Below are positions 41,037 to 51,455 of a stretch of 64,000 nucleotides of DNA, piece after piece; the first letter of the stretch is position 1, and each line of letters starts with the position of its first letter. The translations under genes and the position numbers were made by a program. The notes under the pieces were generated by a model, which saw only the letters and a list, made by a program, of their open reading frames with translations, searched no databases and had not been told where the DNA came from. The DNA comes from Undibacterium sp. YM2. GTDB taxonomy: Bacteria > Pseudomonadota > Gammaproteobacteria > Burkholderiales > Burkholderiaceae_D. The stretch is from positions 4,960,001-5,024,000 of the forward strand of contig NZ_AP018441.1 of NCBI RefSeq assembly GCF_009937975.1. The letters run 5' to 3'.

Positions 41037-44018
41037 CTAGCTTACCTGAATTTCAACTTTTGGGCTGTCGGCTTTTTGCAGCGCGTGGCGGGTACTGATG
41101 AATCGGTCAAATTCGTCTATGGGAATAGGTTTGCAGAACAGGTAGCCCTGATAAGCCTGGCAACCAGCCTGCAGTAAAAATTCGCGCTGCTGTTCGGTTT
41201 CCACACCTTCTGCAATGACGTTCAAATCGAGGCTGGCACCGAGACTGATGATGGTGCGCACGATGTTGGCATTGTTCACATCGTCTGGCAGGTTATGCAC
41301 AAAACTGCGGTCTATCTTGAGCTGCGTCAGTGGCAAACGTTGCAGGTAAGAAAGGGATGAATAACCAGTGCCAAAATCATCCATGGAAAAACCGACACCA
41401 AGTTTCTTGATGGCATGCATTTTTTCTATGACGATGGCGACATCTTCGAGCACCACGCTCTCGGTCAGTTCCAGTTTCAGCAAGACCGGGTTGGTCCCTG
41501 TTTCCTGCAAGATGCGTTTGACGTCATCAACAAAACCCGGATGGCGGAATTGGCGGGCACTGACATTGACGGCCAGTTGCATGCCGGATTTGACGGGGTC
41601 GTCGGCCCAGATGGCGATTTGCTTGCAGGCAGTTTCCAGCACCCACAGGCCTATCGGCAGAATAAGACCAGTTTCTTCTGCCAGCGGGATGAAGTCCAGC
41701 GGCGATACCAGGCCACGTTCAGGGTGATGCCAGCGTAACAGCACTTCCGCACCTATCGGATCACCGAGGGCACTGACCTGCAATTGATAATGCAGGACAA
41801 ACTGCCTGTGCATGAGGGCATGGCGCAAGTCGGTTTCCATGGCGGTGCGGAATTCCAGCGCGGCCTGCATGCTGGGGTCAAAGAAGCGCACACTGTTTTT
41901 ACCGAGCGCCTTGGCCTGATACATGGCCATGTCAGCGCGGCGCAATAATTCATCGATGCCAACAGCTTCGGCACCAAACATGGTGATACCTATGCTGCCT
42001 GAACTTTCATAATCAATATGTCCAAGATTGATGGTCTGGCTCAGGGTAATGCGGATTTTTTCTGCGACGTTTTCAGCCAGGCCTGCAGCATATTGCAGAT
42101 CTTCATGCAGGCCTTCAAGCAAGACCACAAATTCATCACCACCGGTGCGCGAAACGGTGTCGTCCGCCCTGACGCAGGCATGGATGCGCTTGCCTATCTG
42201 GGTCAGCAGCAAGTCACCCATATTATGGCCCTGGGTATCATTCAGGGTTTTGAAATTGTCCAGGTCTATCATCAAGATCGCACCATAGCGCTGGTGCCTG
42301 CGGCTCAGCGACAAGGCGCGCGCCAGCCTGTCGAGCAAGAGCCTGCGGTTAGGCAGGCCCGTGAGTGGGTCAAAGAAAGCCAGCTGATGAATTTTTTCTT
42401 CCGAGACCTTGTGCTCGGTGATGTCGTTAAAGGAACCGACATAATTGCTGACCTTGCCGTCTTCATCGAGTACGGCAGAAATGACCAGGCGCTCGGAATA
42501 GATTTCACCGTTCTTGCGGCGGTTCCACAATTCTCCCTGCCAGCGGTGATTGCGGCGTATTTCTTCCCACATCTGGCTGTAAAAAGATTCGTCATGACGA
42601 CCGGATTGCAACAGCCTGGTGCCCTGGCCTACGGCCTCGCTGGCCTCATAACCCGTAATGCGGGTAAATGCCTTATTGACACGCAGGATGACCAGGTTGG
42701 CATCGGTGATCAATATGCCTTCTTCTGTTTCAAAGGCCATGGCGGCAATTTCAAGTTCCTTGTCGGCCAGCTTTTTGTCGGTGATGTCGCGCAACAGGGC
42801 AACGTATTGTTGCAGGCTTGCTTGCTGGTCATACACGGGTGTCAGCAATAATTCCAGCCACAGCAGCTGGCCATTGGCTGCCTGGCGGCTGTATTCCAGC
42901 GTCAGTGGTTTTTGCTCCTGATTGTCTTGCGCCTGCATGGCGGCAACTGCAGATGTGAATAAGTCACCGAGTTTTTTTTCATATAAGGCATGCTCAGCAT
43001 AGCCACTTAAATGACAGGCAGCTTCGTTGACGTAGTTGATATGGCCATCGCGCGCGGCGATCATGACGCCTTGTGAAGTTGCACTCAGGGCTTCATTGCG
43101 CAGGCGCAGCAGGGCTTCGCTTTCTCGCAATTCTTCGGCATTGAGCTCACGCTGGCGGCGTTTGATGGTCGATTGATAGCTGAGCATCCATGCCATCAGG
43201 CAAACGATGAGGCCAAAAACCTCAATGAATCTGGATAACCTGGTCGTACCTTGCCAGCCACCATGAGGCAAGGCAGCCAGTTCCCAGCTGCCACCTGGCA
43301 GTATGATGCTCTGCCTGACGGCATCGCCAGTAAACAAATTGGCTTCACCGAGAAATACTTCTCCCTTGCTGCCCTTGGCGTCGCGGCCACGTATGGCAAG
43401 ATTGATTTCATTTTGCACCTGGGCGATGCCAGCCTGCTCCATCAATTGGTCATAATTGACCACCATGGCGACCGATCCCAGGAACTCGTCGTGGTTTTCA
43501 TGCTGATAAACAGGAATACGTACCACCAGCCCGACACCACCCTGCACCAGGGTCAGTGGCCCGGCTATCTGTATGCTGTGTTCTTCTATCATGCGCTGAT
43601 AGACTGGCCATTGCTTGGGCAACTGGCGGTAATCAACGCCGAGGATTTTTTCATTCCCTTTGTAGGGATAAACATAGCTGGCCACCGTACCCTTGACGAG
43701 TACCAGGTTGCGTATGCTGGGATTGGCACTGGCCACTTCTGCCGCCAGCACCTTGAATTCCTCTTCAGACAGATTGGGTTTGGTGGCAAACGTAACAGCC
43801 AGTACCCGGGCGGCAGAAATATTGGAGGTCATGCCGGTACCGAGCTTGGTACGCAGCACCACCAGTTTTTCTATGACATCGACTTTTTGCTTCTGTATCG
43901 CCAGTTCGCGTTCATTATTGTCTATGGCCCACAAACCCAGGAACACAATCAGAGACACACCCAGCGCAAAAAGCCTGGGATATCTGGATGACAAGCCGAT
44001 ATATGATTTATCCATCAA
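41037..44018 (-). CDS. CHASE-PAS-PAS-GGDEF-EAL cyclic di-GMP protein
   Basis: 993 residues. A first membrane helix (about 14-33), a periplasmic CHASE domain (about 75-245), a second helix near 265, two PAS domains (about 300-540), GGDEF (motif 'RTGGDEF' near 624) and EAL (motif 'EVLLRW' near 757; 'DDFGTGYSSL' and 'IAEGVETEQQ' present). The GGDEF site is intact, so it can make c-di-GMP. The EAL site keeps the main metal ligands, with the common A-to-V change, so it may also degrade it. Senses an external small molecule through CHASE. Monocistronic. Confidence 0.9.
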   Translation of the reverse strand: MMDKSYIGLSSRYPRLFALGVSLIVFLGLWAIDNNERELAIQKQKVDVIEKLVVLRTKLGTGMTSNISAARVLAVTFATKPNLSEEEFKVLAAEVASANPSIRNLVLVKGTVASYVYPYKGNEKILGVDYRQLPKQWPVYQRMIEEHSIQIAGPLTLVQGGVGLVVRIPVYQHENHDEFLGSVAMVVNYDQLMEQAGIAQVQNEINLAIRGRDAKGSKGEVFLGEANLFTGDAVRQSIILPGGSWELAALPHGGWQGTTRLSRFIEVFGLIVCLMAWMLSYQSTIKRRQRELNAEELRESEALLRLRNEALSATSQGVMIAARDGHINYVNEAACHLSGYAEHALYEKKLGDLFTSAVAAMQAQDNQEQKPLTLEYSRQAANGQLLWLELLLTPVYDQQASLQQYVALLRDITDKKLADKELEIAAMAFETEEGILITDANLVILRVNKAFTRITGYEASEAVGQGTRLLQSGRHDESFYSQMWEEIRRNHRWQGELWNRRKNGEIYSERLVISAVLDEDGKVSNYVGSFNDITEHKVSEEKIHQLAFFDPLTGLPNRRLLLDRLARALSLSRRHQRYGAILMIDLDNFKTLNDTQGHNMGDLLLTQIGKRIHACVRADDTVSRTGGDEFVVLLEGLHEDLQYAAGLAENVAEKIRITLSQTINLGHIDYESSGSIGITMFGAEAVGIDELLRRADMAMYQAKALGKNSVRFFDPSMQAALEFRTAMETDLRHALMHRQFVLHYQLQVSALGDPIGAEVLLRWHHPERGLVSPLDFIPLAEETGLILPIGLWVLETACKQIAIWADDPVKSGMQLAVNVSARQFRHPGFVDDVKRILQETGTNPVLLKLELTESVVLEDVAIVIEKMHAIKKLGVGFSMDDFGTGYSSLSYLQRLPLTQLKIDRSFVHNLPDDVNNANIVRTIISLGASLDLNVIAEGVETEQQREFLLQAGCQAYQGYLFCKPIPIDEFDRFISTRHALQKADSPKVEIQVS

Positions 44019-44332
44019 GGCGATAAGTGTCCTGAAAACAGGCTGAATGTGCCGCTTTCTTGATTTAAGCCATTGCTCGCTGCTGAATTCTTACTTATTT
44101 TATGCCTGCTTCTGATCAATCTTTTAACTCAGGAGCAACAATAAGCTGTTCTTATCATAGTAGCAGAATGCCATATCAGTGACAGGCAGAATTACACCCA
44201 TGATGTGCAAGAAATGGTTAAGCGGTCTGGCAACAACAAAAAAGCCTGTCCAAACAAGTTTGAACAGGCTTTTTCAGTTTGTTTTGCAGGTCTTTTTGCA
44301 AAAAAATCAGGATGCAGCTTTATTTTGCAACT
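44019..44332. other. Gene-free stretch between the c-di-GMP gene and dnaJ
   Basis: About 314 bp. It holds the dnaJ terminator at 44238-44274 and must contain the promoter of the leftward c-di-GMP gene in 44019-44200. No small gene or operator was found. Confidence 0.4.
44238..44274 (-). terminator. Rho-independent terminator of the dnaK-dnaJ transcript
   Basis: AAGCCTGT.CAAAC / TTTG.ACAGGCTT around a 3-nt loop, flanked by A6 and T5, so on the dnaJ strand the stem is followed by six T. It lies 59 bp after the dnaJ stop and would work in both directions. Confidence 0.85.
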
Positions 44333-45451
44333 TCATTCAAAAAACTTCTTGACCTTGTCCATCCAGGTTTTGCTTTGCGGGTTGTGCTTGGAACCGCCTT
44401 CTACCGTCAGTTTTTCAAAGTCACGCAAGAGTTCTTTTTGCTTTTCTGTCAGCTTCACCGGTGTTTCGATGACAACGTGGCAGAACAGATCGCCCGCATA
44501 GCCGGAACGCACGCCCTTCACGCCCTTGCTGCGCAGGCGGAAAGTCTTGCCCGACTGGGTACCTTCAGGCACGGTGAACGATGCCTTGCCACTCAGGGTC
44601 GGCACTTCGATATCGCCGCCCAGGGCCGCCTTGACAAAGGAAATCGGAATTTCGCAGTGCAGGTCGTCACCTTCACGCTGGAATACCGGATGCTGCTTGA
44701 TATGGATTTCCACATACAAGTCACCTGGCGGGCCACCGTTGACGCCCGGCTCACCATTGCCGGATGAACGTATGCGCATGCCGTCATCGATACCTGCAGG
44801 GATTTTGACTTCCAGCGTCTTGTTACGCTTGATACGGCCAACGCCTGAGCAAGTAGTACACGGATCAGGAATCATCTTGCCTGTGCCATGACATTTCGGG
44901 CAGGTCTGCTGTATGCTGAACAAGCCTTGCTGCATGCGCACCTGGCCATGTCCGGCGCAAGTGGTACAGGTAACAGGTGAAGTGCCTGGCTTGGCACCAG
45001 AACCATGACAGGTCTCGCAAGAATCCCAGCTAGGTACGCGGATGGTGGTATCAAAACCGTTGGCAGCCTGCTCCAGTGTGATCTCAAGGTTGTAGCGCAA
45101 ATCAGCACCACGGTACACTTGCGGGCCCGCATTGCGACGGCCACCACCAAAGATGTCACCAAAAATATCGCCAAAGGCATCCGCAAAACCACCTGCGCCA
45201 CCACCACCGCCGCCACCCATATTCGGATCGACACCGGCGTGACCATAGCGGTCATAGGCATCGCGCTTCTGGCTGTCGGACAACATCTCGTAAGCCTCTT
45301 TGGCTTCCTTGAATTTTTCTTCCGCGACCTTGCTGTCCGGATTGCGGTCCGGATGGTATTTCATCGCCAGCTTGCGGTAGGCCTTTTTGATTTCTTCTTC
45401 AGTGGCGTTTTTGCCCAACCCAAGAATCTCGTAAAAATCACGCTTCGCCAT
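44333..45451 (-). CDS. dnaJ: Co-chaperone DnaJ
   Basis: 372 residues. J domain with 'MKYHPDRNP' (HPD near 33-35), a G/F-rich linker with runs of Gly, four zinc motifs CxxCxGxG ('CETCHGSG', 'CTTCAGHG', 'CPKCHGTG', 'CTTCSGVG') and the C-terminal substrate domain. Delivers unfolded proteins to DnaK and stimulates its ATPase. It is 158 bp downstream of dnaK, with three hairpins in that gap. Ribosome-binding site GAGG before the ATG. Confidence 0.97.
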   Translation of the reverse strand: MAKRDFYEILGLGKNATEEEIKKAYRKLAMKYHPDRNPDSKVAEEKFKEAKEAYEMLSDSQKRDAYDRYGHAGVDPNMGGGGGGGAGGFADAFGDIFGDIFGGGRRNAGPQVYRGADLRYNLEITLEQAANGFDTTIRVPSWDSCETCHGSGAKPGTSPVTCTTCAGHGQVRMQQGLFSIQQTCPKCHGTGKMIPDPCTTCSGVGRIKRNKTLEVKIPAGIDDGMRIRSSGNGEPGVNGGPPGDLYVEIHIKQHPVFQREGDDLHCEIPISFVKAALGGDIEVPTLSGKASFTVPEGTQSGKTFRLRSKGVKGVRSGYAGDLFCHVVIETPVKLTEKQKELLRDFEKLTVEGGSKHNPQSKTWMDKVKKFFE

Positions 45452-45517
45452 CTCTTGTTAACCTCAGTATTGTTCTTGAACTTATGCTGCGGACTTAAGC
45501 ATTAGCCTAAGCGCAAA

Positions 45518-45599
45518 CGCCGGGTCAGCACCGCAAAGCGAGCCACCCGGCGCGTCATGACGGGCAAGCCCGTCATATCAGTGGACTGGAACAGTCCAC
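45518..45599 (-). other. Three consecutive hairpins in the dnaK-dnaJ spacer
   Basis: Stem 1: 8-bp arms CGCCGGGT/ACCCGGCG (45518-45525, 45545-45552). Stem 2: 9-bp arms ATGACGGGC/GCCCGTCAT with a 2-nt gap (45557-45576). Stem 3: 8-bp arms GTGGACTG/CAGTCCAC with a 3-nt gap (45581-45599). Stem 3 begins 11 bp after the dnaK stop. No T-tract follows, so they are better seen as mRNA-stability or partial-attenuation structures than as full terminators. Confidence 0.65.
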
Positions 45600-45609
45600 C
45601 GGCGACGTC

Positions 45610-47550
45610 TTACTTGCTGTCTTTGACTTCCTTGAAGTCAGCATCCACGACATCATCATCTTTTGGTTTGGCTTCTGCACCGGCAGCGCCTGCACCACCG
45701 GCCGCACCTGCTGCTGCCTGTTGTGCCTGCATGTCGGCATAGACTTTTTCACCCAACTTTTGTGATGCGGTGGACAATGCGCCCAGCTTGGTGTCGATCT
45801 CAGCCTTGTCACCGGATTTCAAGACATCTTCCAGTTCCTTGATGGCAGCTTCGATTTTCTCTTTTTCGCCAGCTTCGAGTTTGTCGCCATGTTCAGCCAG
45901 CGCTTTTTTGGTGGAGTGCACCAGCGCGTCGCCCTGATTGCGGGACTCGGCCAGTTCCTTGACCTTTTTGTCTTCTTCCGCGTTCAGTTCAGCATCTTTG
46001 ACCATTTTCTGGATTTCATCTTCTGTCAAACCAGAATTGGCCTTGATCGTGATCTTGTTTTCTTTGCCAGTAGCTTTGTCTTTGGCACCTACGTGCAAGA
46101 TACCATTGGCGTCGATGTCAAAAGTCACTTCAATCTGTGGTGTACCACGTGCTGCTGGTGGGATACCTTCGAGGTTGAACTCGCCCAGGCCTTTATTACC
46201 GGCAGCGATTTCGCGCTCACCCTGATAAACCTTGATCGTCACTGCAGGCTGGTTGTCGTCTGCAGTAGAGAACACCTGGCTGAACTTGGTCGGGATGGTC
46301 GTATTTTTCTGGATCATTTTGGTCATGACGCCGCCCAGGGTTTCGATACCCAGGGACAAAGGTGTCACGTCCAGCAGCAACAGGTCTTTACGGTCACCAG
46401 ACAGGACAGAACCCTGGATCGCTGCACCAACGGCAACGGCTTCATCAGGATTGACGTCTTTACGTGGTTCTTTACCAAAGAATTCCTTGACCACGTCCTG
46501 CACTTTAGGCATACGTGTCATACCACCAACGAGGATGATGTCGTCGATGTCAGTTGTCTTAACGCCTGCATCCTTGATCGCCATGCGGCAAGGCTCGATG
46601 GTTTTCTGGATCAGTTCTTCTACCAGGGCTTCCAGTTTTGCACGTGTGATTTTCAAATTCAAATGCACAGGTGCGCCGTTTGCCATGGCGATGTAAGGCT
46701 CGTTGATCTCAGTCTGTTGTGAGCTCGACAATTCTATCTTTGCACGTTCGGCAGATGCCTTGATACGTTGCAAAGCGATAGGGTCTTTGGACAAGTCCAG
46801 ACCATTGATCTTTTTGAATTCGTCAATGATGTAATCGATAACGCGTTGATCGAAATCTTCACCACCGAGGAAAGTATCGCCGTTGGTGGACAATACTTCG
46901 AATTGCATTTCGCCATCTACGTCAGCGATTTCAATGATGGATACGTCGAAAGTACCGCCACCCAAGTCGTATACTGCAATCTTGCGGTCGCCTTTTTCTT
47001 TTTTGTCCAGACCAAAGGCCAGCGCAGCAGCAGTTGGCTCATTGATGATGCGTTTAACATCCAGACCGGCGATACGGCCTGCATCTTTGGTTGCCTGACG
47101 TTGTGCATCGTTAAAGTAGGCAGGAACAGTGATGACTGCTTCTGTCACTTCTTCACCGAGGTAATCCTCAGCGGTTTTTTTCATTTTGCGCAAAACTTCA
47201 GCAGAAATTTGCGGTGGAGCCAGTTTTTTGTCGCGCACGGACACCCATGCATCGCCATTGTCAGCTTTGGAAATGGAGTAAGGCATCAGACCGATGTCTT
47301 TTTGCACTTCTTTTTCTTCGAACTTGCGACCGATCAGGCGTTTGACCGCGAACAGTGTGTTCTTGGGGTTGGTCACAGCCTGGCGTTTGGCAGATGCGCC
47401 AACCAGGATTTCACCGTCTTCTTGATACGCAATAATGGAAGGCGTAGTACGTGCACCTTCTGCATTTTCTATCACTTTTGGCTGACCGCCTTCCATGATA
47501 GCAACGCAAGAATTGGTAGTACCCAAATCAATACCAATCATTTTTCCCAT
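45610..47550 (-). CDS. dnaK: Hsp70 chaperone DnaK
   Basis: 646 residues. N-terminal ATPase '[14 protein letters not shown]', '[20 protein letters not shown]', '[13 protein letters not shown]', 'LVGGMTRMP', the linker '[18 protein letters not shown]', the substrate domain and a helical lid ending in an acidic 'DDDVVDADF' tail. Folds and rescues proteins with DnaJ and GrpE. It has its own sigma-32-like promoter at 47639-47664 besides read-through from grpE. Confidence 0.98.
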   Translation of the reverse strand: MGKMIGIDLGTTNSCVAIMEGGQPKVIENAEGARTTPSIIAYQEDGEILVGASAKRQAVTNPKNTLFAVKRLIGRKFEEKEVQKDIGLMPYSISKADNGDAWVSVRDKKLAPPQISAEVLRKMKKTAEDYLGEEVTEAVITVPAYFNDAQRQATKDAGRIAGLDVKRIINEPTAAALAFGLDKKEKGDRKIAVYDLGGGTFDVSIIEIADVDGEMQFEVLSTNGDTFLGGEDFDQRVIDYIIDEFKKINGLDLSKDPIALQRIKASAERAKIELSSSQQTEINEPYIAMANGAPVHLNLKITRAKLEALVEELIQKTIEPCRMAIKDAGVKTTDIDDIILVGGMTRMPKVQDVVKEFFGKEPRKDVNPDEAVAVGAAIQGSVLSGDRKDLLLLDVTPLSLGIETLGGVMTKMIQKNTTIPTKFSQVFSTADDNQPAVTIKVYQGEREIAAGNKGLGEFNLEGIPPAARGTPQIEVTFDIDANGILHVGAKDKATGKENKITIKANSGLTEDEIQKMVKDAELNAEEDKKVKELAESRNQGDALVHSTKKALAEHGDKLEAGEKEKIEAAIKELEDVLKSGDKAEIDTKLGALSTASQKLGEKVYADMQAQQAAAGAAGGAGAAGAEAKPKDDDVVDADFKEVKDSK

Positions 47551-47638
47551 GATAATTCCCTCAGAATTTAGATTTTTTTGTCAATGTTGGTGAGTCAGTG
47601 CGTTTTTTTAAGCTGCAACTAACTCGTCTGTTTCGGAT

Positions 47639-47664
47639 ATATGGTAAAAAACACGCTTTTCAAG
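47639..47664 (-). promoter_or_regulatory. Sigma-32-type promoter of dnaK
   Basis: On the minus strand CTTGAAA (47664-47658), 11 bp, then TACCATAT (47646-47639): a perfect -35 and six of eight in the CCCCATnT -10. The -35 lies inside the loop of the grpE terminator hairpin. The leader to the dnaK ATG would be about 80 nt. Confidence 0.65.
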
Positions 47665-47678
47665 CCACTTTTGCGTGT
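47645..47678 (-). terminator. Hairpin terminator after grpE
   Basis: ACACGC / GCGTGT arms (47678-47673 and 47656-47651 on the minus strand), extended by A/T pairs and followed by T-run. It ends 15 bp after the grpE stop and overlaps the dnaK promoter, so grpE read-through and dnaK initiation are coupled in space. Confidence 0.65.
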
Positions 47679-47693
47679 ATTTTTACGCTTTTC

Positions 47694-48296
47694 TTACTTT
47701 CCTTGCGCTACTGTCACTAAAGCCGGGCGCAACAGGCGGTCGGCAATGGTATAGCCTTTTTGCAATACCGTCACGACGGTATTTGCCTCTTGCTCGGCTG
47801 GCACCATGGAGATGGCCTGGTGCTTCATAGGATCCAACTTATCGCCCTGGACCGGATTGACTTCGGTCAAACGATTCTTTTCAAATGCTGAACTGAGTTG
47901 CTTCAAAGTCATTTCCACGCCTTCTTTCAGAGCTTCTATGGAAGGCGTGTCTATCTTCAGTGCCATTTCCAGGCTGTCCTTGACTGGCACCATGGCTTCA
48001 GCAAAGCCTTCAATCGCAAATTTGTGTGCCTTGCTGATATCTTCCTGGGCGCGGCGGCGGATATTTTCACCCTCGGCCTTGGCACGCATGAAGGAATCTT
48101 GCAATTCTTGCACTTTTGCTTCCAGCTTGGCAATGACTTGCTCGGCAGTATCCTGTACAGGCGCTGCAGCCTGGGCAGCTTCTGGTGCGGATGTCTGCAC
48201 CGTTTCACCTTGAACTACACTGTCCAGTTGAACTTCCGGCGCGGTGGCTTCTTTTATTTCTACCTTTTCCGCTTGCTGGTTTTCTTGCTCTTGCAT
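47694..48296 (-). CDS. grpE: Nucleotide exchange factor GrpE
   Basis: About 200 residues from ATG 48296, chosen for GGGAGAG just upstream. A long Glu/Gln/Ala-rich N-terminal tail (about 1-55), a coiled coil ('[26 protein letters not shown]'-type spacing) and the C-terminal beta domain with '[16 protein letters not shown]' and '[21 protein letters not shown]'. Releases ADP from DnaK. First gene of the heat-shock block. Confidence 0.97.
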   Translation of the reverse strand: MQEQENQQAEKVEIKEATAPEVQLDSVVQGETVQTSAPEAAQAAAPVQDTAEQVIAKLEAKVQELQDSFMRAKAEGENIRRRAQEDISKAHKFAIEGFAEAMVPVKDSLEMALKIDTPSIEALKEGVEMTLKQLSSAFEKNRLTEVNPVQGDKLDPMKHQAISMVPAEQEANTVVTVLQKGYTIADRLLRPALVTVAQGK

Positions 48297-48333
48297 ACTT
48301 ACTCTCCCGATCAAAAACGTACATTACCCCTGC

Positions 48334-48362
48334 ATCTGGGGATATATCCTTACGATTTCAAG
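48334..48362 (-). promoter_or_regulatory. Sigma-32-type promoter of grpE
   Basis: On the minus strand CTTGAAA (48362-48356), 14 bp, then CCCCAGAT (48341-48334): a perfect -35 and a near-perfect -10 at the spacing of heat-shock promoters. Transcription would begin about 30 nt before the grpE ATG. No CIRCE element is seen, so control is by sigma-32 rather than HrcA. Confidence 0.8.
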
Positions 48363-48583
48363 GCTTTATCAGCAAATTTTCCTGAACATCCCTGAATTTT
48401 CCTTAACTGAGCTTTCCTGACAGGATATTGGGACTAGGCAGCCAAGCTGCAAGCAGCATTTGATGTACAAATGATGTACAAATAAACACATTTCGTAACA
48501 AAGTCAGAACAATTCATTACTGGCATCTGCTGCGCCGCCTCCTAAAATAATGAGTAAGAAATATCTCCCCTGGAGGTCTCATC

Positions 48584-48679
48584 ATGAAACTCTCACTCAT
48601 CTCCCTGCTCTTGCTGGCTTATACCGTTGCCACCGTCGCCTGGATCTGCCTGTCCCAGACAAACCCGCTGGCGTCTTAA
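48584..48679 (+). CDS. 31-residue single-helix membrane peptide
   Basis: ATG 48584 to TAA 48679, preceded by a strong ribosome-binding site (TGGAGG, 7 nt before the ATG). The first 24 residues form one hydrophobic helix after a Lys, then a short polar tail. Too small for standard gene finders. It lies between grpE (divergent) and the O-antigen locus. Function unknown. Confidence 0.5.
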   Translation: MKLSLISLLLLAYTVATVAWICLSQTNPLAS

Positions 48680-48910
48680 TCCATCAAGACATGGCAACAT
48701 TTTCATATTGGCAAGTTTATAAGCTCGCCCGCTACTTTGCTGCGCGCTGTTACACGCTGCCTCGGGCTGTCTATACATAAACAATTGCCAAAACATATTA
48801 AATAAACGCGTAGATTAGTAGGCCCCTTCAACGAAAGCACGCTCTTCTCAAGTAAAATCGCCTGTTGCGAGCAATTCAGCAGATTTCAGCGATTATTAGA
48901 GGAGTGAGGC

Positions 48911-49987
48911 ATGATTTTTGTCACAGGGGGCGCGGGTTTCATCGGTGCCAATTTTGTTCTGGACTGGCTGGCCCAGTCAGATGAGTCCGTACTCAATTAC
49001 GACAAACTGACTTATGCCGGTAATTTGAACAACCTGGCCAGCCTCAATAACGACGCACGCCACGTATTTGTCAAAGGCGACATCATCGACAGTGCGCATC
49101 TGTGCGGCTTGTTTTTTGAATATCAGCCCAGGGCTATTGTCCACTTCGCAGCAGAAAGCCATGTAGATCGTTCCATCCATGGTCCGGCAGCTTTTGTGAC
49201 GACCAATGTCAACGGCACTTTCAATCTGCTGGAAGCGGCACGCACTTACTGGCAAAGCCTGGAAGGTGAAGACAAGGCCAACTTCCGCTTCCTGCATATC
49301 TCTACTGATGAAGTATATGGCACACTGGCCGCAGATGATGCGGCATTCAGCGAAACCACGGCTTACGCACCAAACAGCCCTTATTCAGCCACCAAGGCAG
49401 CCTCCGACCATCTGGTACGGGCATATCACCATACCTATGGCTTGCCGGTACTGACTACCAATTGCTCGAATAATTACGGTCCTTACCATTTTCCGGAAAA
49501 ACTGATACCGCTGATGATCGCCAATGCGCGCGCAGGCAAGGATTTGCCGGTGTATGGTGATGGTTTGCAAGTGCGTGACTGGTTGTATGTCAAAGACCAT
49601 TGCGCCGCAATCCGCCGCGTGCTCGAAGCTGGCAAACCTGGTGAAACCTATAACGTCGGTGGCTGGAATGAACAAACCAATTTGAGCGTGGTACACACCC
49701 TGTGTGAATTGCTCGACGAGCTGCAACCCAAAGCACAGGGCAGCTACAAAGACCAGATCAAACATGTGACCGACAGGCCAGGCCATGACCGCCGTTATGC
49801 GATTGATGCCCGCAAGATAGAAAAAGAACTGGGCTGGAAGCCGCAAGAGACTTTCACTACCGGCCTCAGAAAAACCGTGGAATGGTATCTGGCCAATGAT
49901 GAATGGACCAAGCAGGTACAGTCTGGTGAATACTTGAAGTGGGTAGCGCTGCAATATGAAGAAGATGAAGACGGGGACGTAGTATGA
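48911..49987 (+). CDS. rfbB: dTDP-glucose 4,6-dehydratase RfbB
   Basis: 358 residues. NAD motif '[11 protein letters not shown]', 'HISTDEVYG', and Y-x3-K in '[14 protein letters not shown]'. Converts dTDP-glucose to dTDP-4-keto-6-deoxyglucose, the branch point to rhamnose and to the 3-amino sugar made by the genes downstream. Ribosome-binding site GAGGAG. Start of a long rightward operon; overlaps rfbA by 4 bp. Confidence 0.97.
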   Translation: MIFVTGGAGFIGANFVLDWLAQSDESVLNYDKLTYAGNLNNLASLNNDARHVFVKGDIIDSAHLCGLFFEYQPRAIVHFAAESHVDRSIHGPAAFVTTNVNGTFNLLEAARTYWQSLEGEDKANFRFLHISTDEVYGTLAADDAAFSETTAYAPNSPYSATKAASDHLVRAYHHTYGLPVLTTNCSNNYGPYHFPEKLIPLMIANARAGKDLPVYGDGLQVRDWLYVKDHCAAIRRVLEAGKPGETYNVGGWNEQTNLSVVHTLCELLDELQPKAQGSYKDQIKHVTDRPGHDRRYAIDARKIEKELGWKPQETFTTGLRKTVEWYLANDEWTKQVQSGEYLKWVALQYEEDEDGDVV

Positions 49988-50892
49988 GTGGTAACAATAT
50001 GGCCAGTACTTCAGCACGCAAAGGCATTATCCTGGCCGGTGGCTCTGGCACGCGCCTGTATCCGGTGACACAGGCGATATCCAAGCAATTGCTGCCTGTG
50101 TATGACAAGCCCATGATTTACTACCCGCTGACATCACTGATGCTGGCGGGAATACGCGACATCCTGATTATTTCCACACCACAGGACACGCCGCGCTTTG
50201 CGGAATTGCTGGGCAATGGCAATCAATGGGGCATACAACTGAGTTATGCCGTCCAGCCCTCACCTGATGGTCTGGCACAAGCCTTTATCATAGGCCGTGA
50301 ATTTGTAGGCAATGCCAGCACGGCGCTGATACTTGGTGACAATATCTATTACGGCCATGATTTTGAGCCGCAAATGCGCCAGGCTGATGCACAGCAAAGC
50401 GGTGCCACCGTATTTGCCTATCATGTACAAGATCCTGAACGCTATGGCGTCGTTGAATTCAATGAGAAACGTCAGGCTATCAGCATAGAAGAAAAACCGA
50501 AGACACCGAAATCGAATTACGCTGTCACTGGCCTATATTTCTATGACAACCAGGTCTGTGACATCGCCGCCAGCATCAAGCCTTCAGCCCGGGGCGAACT
50601 CGAAATTACCGACGTCAATAATGAATATTTGAAGCAGGGTACGCTGAATGTGGAGCTGATGGGCAGGGGCATGGCCTGGCTTGATACCGGCACCCATGAA
50701 TCGCTGCTCGAAGCAGGACAATTCATCGCCACGATAGAAAAACGCCAGGGCCTGAAAGTAGCCTGCCCTGAAGAAATTGCCTACCGCCGCCATTACATCA
50801 GTGACGCCGACCTCGAAAAACTCGCGCAGCCACTGAAGAAAAATGAATATGGCCAGTATCTGTTGAAGTTACTGGACAAGAAAGCGTATTGA
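49984..50892 (+). CDS. rfbA: Glucose-1-phosphate thymidylyltransferase RfbA
   Basis: 302 residues from ATG 49984 (ATG 49999 possible). Nucleotidyl-transferase motif '[14 protein letters not shown]', '[10 protein letters not shown]' and '[15 protein letters not shown]'. Makes dTDP-glucose from dTTP and glucose-1-phosphate. Overlaps rfbB. Confidence 0.97.
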   Translation: MSGNNMASTSARKGIILAGGSGTRLYPVTQAISKQLLPVYDKPMIYYPLTSLMLAGIRDILIISTPQDTPRFAELLGNGNQWGIQLSYAVQPSPDGLAQAFIIGREFVGNASTALILGDNIYYGHDFEPQMRQADAQQSGATVFAYHVQDPERYGVVEFNEKRQAISIEEKPKTPKSNYAVTGLYFYDNQVCDIAASIKPSARGELEITDVNNEYLKQGTLNVELMGRGMAWLDTGTHESLLEAGQFIATIEKRQGLKVACPEEIAYRRHYISDADLEKLAQPLKKNEYGQYLLKLLDKKAY

Positions 50893-50909
50893 TAGATGAA
50901 AGTTTTACG

Positions 50910-51455
50910 ATGAAAGTGGTAGAAACCGGCTTGCCCGGTGTATTGATACTGGAACCCCGGGTTTTTGGCGATGACCGTGGCTTTTTCTATGAAAGCTTCA
51001 ATGCGCGCACCTTTGCCGAGCTGACAGGCCTAGATGTCAATTTTGTGCAGGATAATCATTCCAAATCGGCTAAAAATGTCTTGCGCGGCCTGCATTACCA
51101 GATACAGCAAAGCCAGGGCAAACTGGTACGTGTGATTGCCGGTGAGGTCTTTGATGTCGTCGTTGATCTGCGCAAGTCTTCACCGACTTTTGGCAAGTCT
51201 GAAGCTGTCGTCCTGTCTGGCGAAAACAAGCGCCAGTTGTGGATACCGCCAGGCTTTGCCCATGGCTTTTTAGTCACCAGCGACAGCGCAGAATTTTTGT
51301 ACAAGACTACCGATTACTGGGCACCAGAGCATGAACGCTGCCTGTTGTGGAATGACCCCGTACTGGACATCAACTGGCCCTTGCAGGATGCACCACTGCT
51401 GTCTGGCAAAGACCAGTTGGGCAAACTGCTGGCAGATGCCGAGGTCTTTGCATGA
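50910..51455 (+). CDS. rfbC: dTDP-4-dehydrorhamnose 3,5-epimerase RfbC
   Basis: About 181 residues from ATG 50910; an earlier TTG at 50889 is less likely. Cupin fold with 'RVFGDDRGFFYESFNARTF', 'QDNHSKSAKNVLRGLHYQ' (catalytic His) and 'IPPGFAHGFLV'. Epimerises C3 and C5 on the way to dTDP-L-rhamnose. Overlaps rfbD by 4 bp. Confidence 0.95.
   Translation: MKVVETGLPGVLILEPRVFGDDRGFFYESFNARTFAELTGLDVNFVQDNHSKSAKNVLRGLHYQIQQSQGKLVRVIAGEVFDVVVDLRKSSPTFGKSEAVVLSGENKRQLWIPPGFAHGFLVTSDSAEFLYKTTDYWAPEHERCLLWNDPVLDINWPLQDAPLLSGKDQLGKLLADAEVFA

Noticed and set aside
46768..47571. Long open frames antisense to dnaK
   Set aside because: They mirror the highly biased codon use of dnaK and show no independent start signals or family match.
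48297..48583. CIRCE/HrcA operator upstream of grpE
   Set aside because: No TTAGCACTC-N9-GAGTGCTAA dyad was found; sigma-32-type elements account for heat-shock control.
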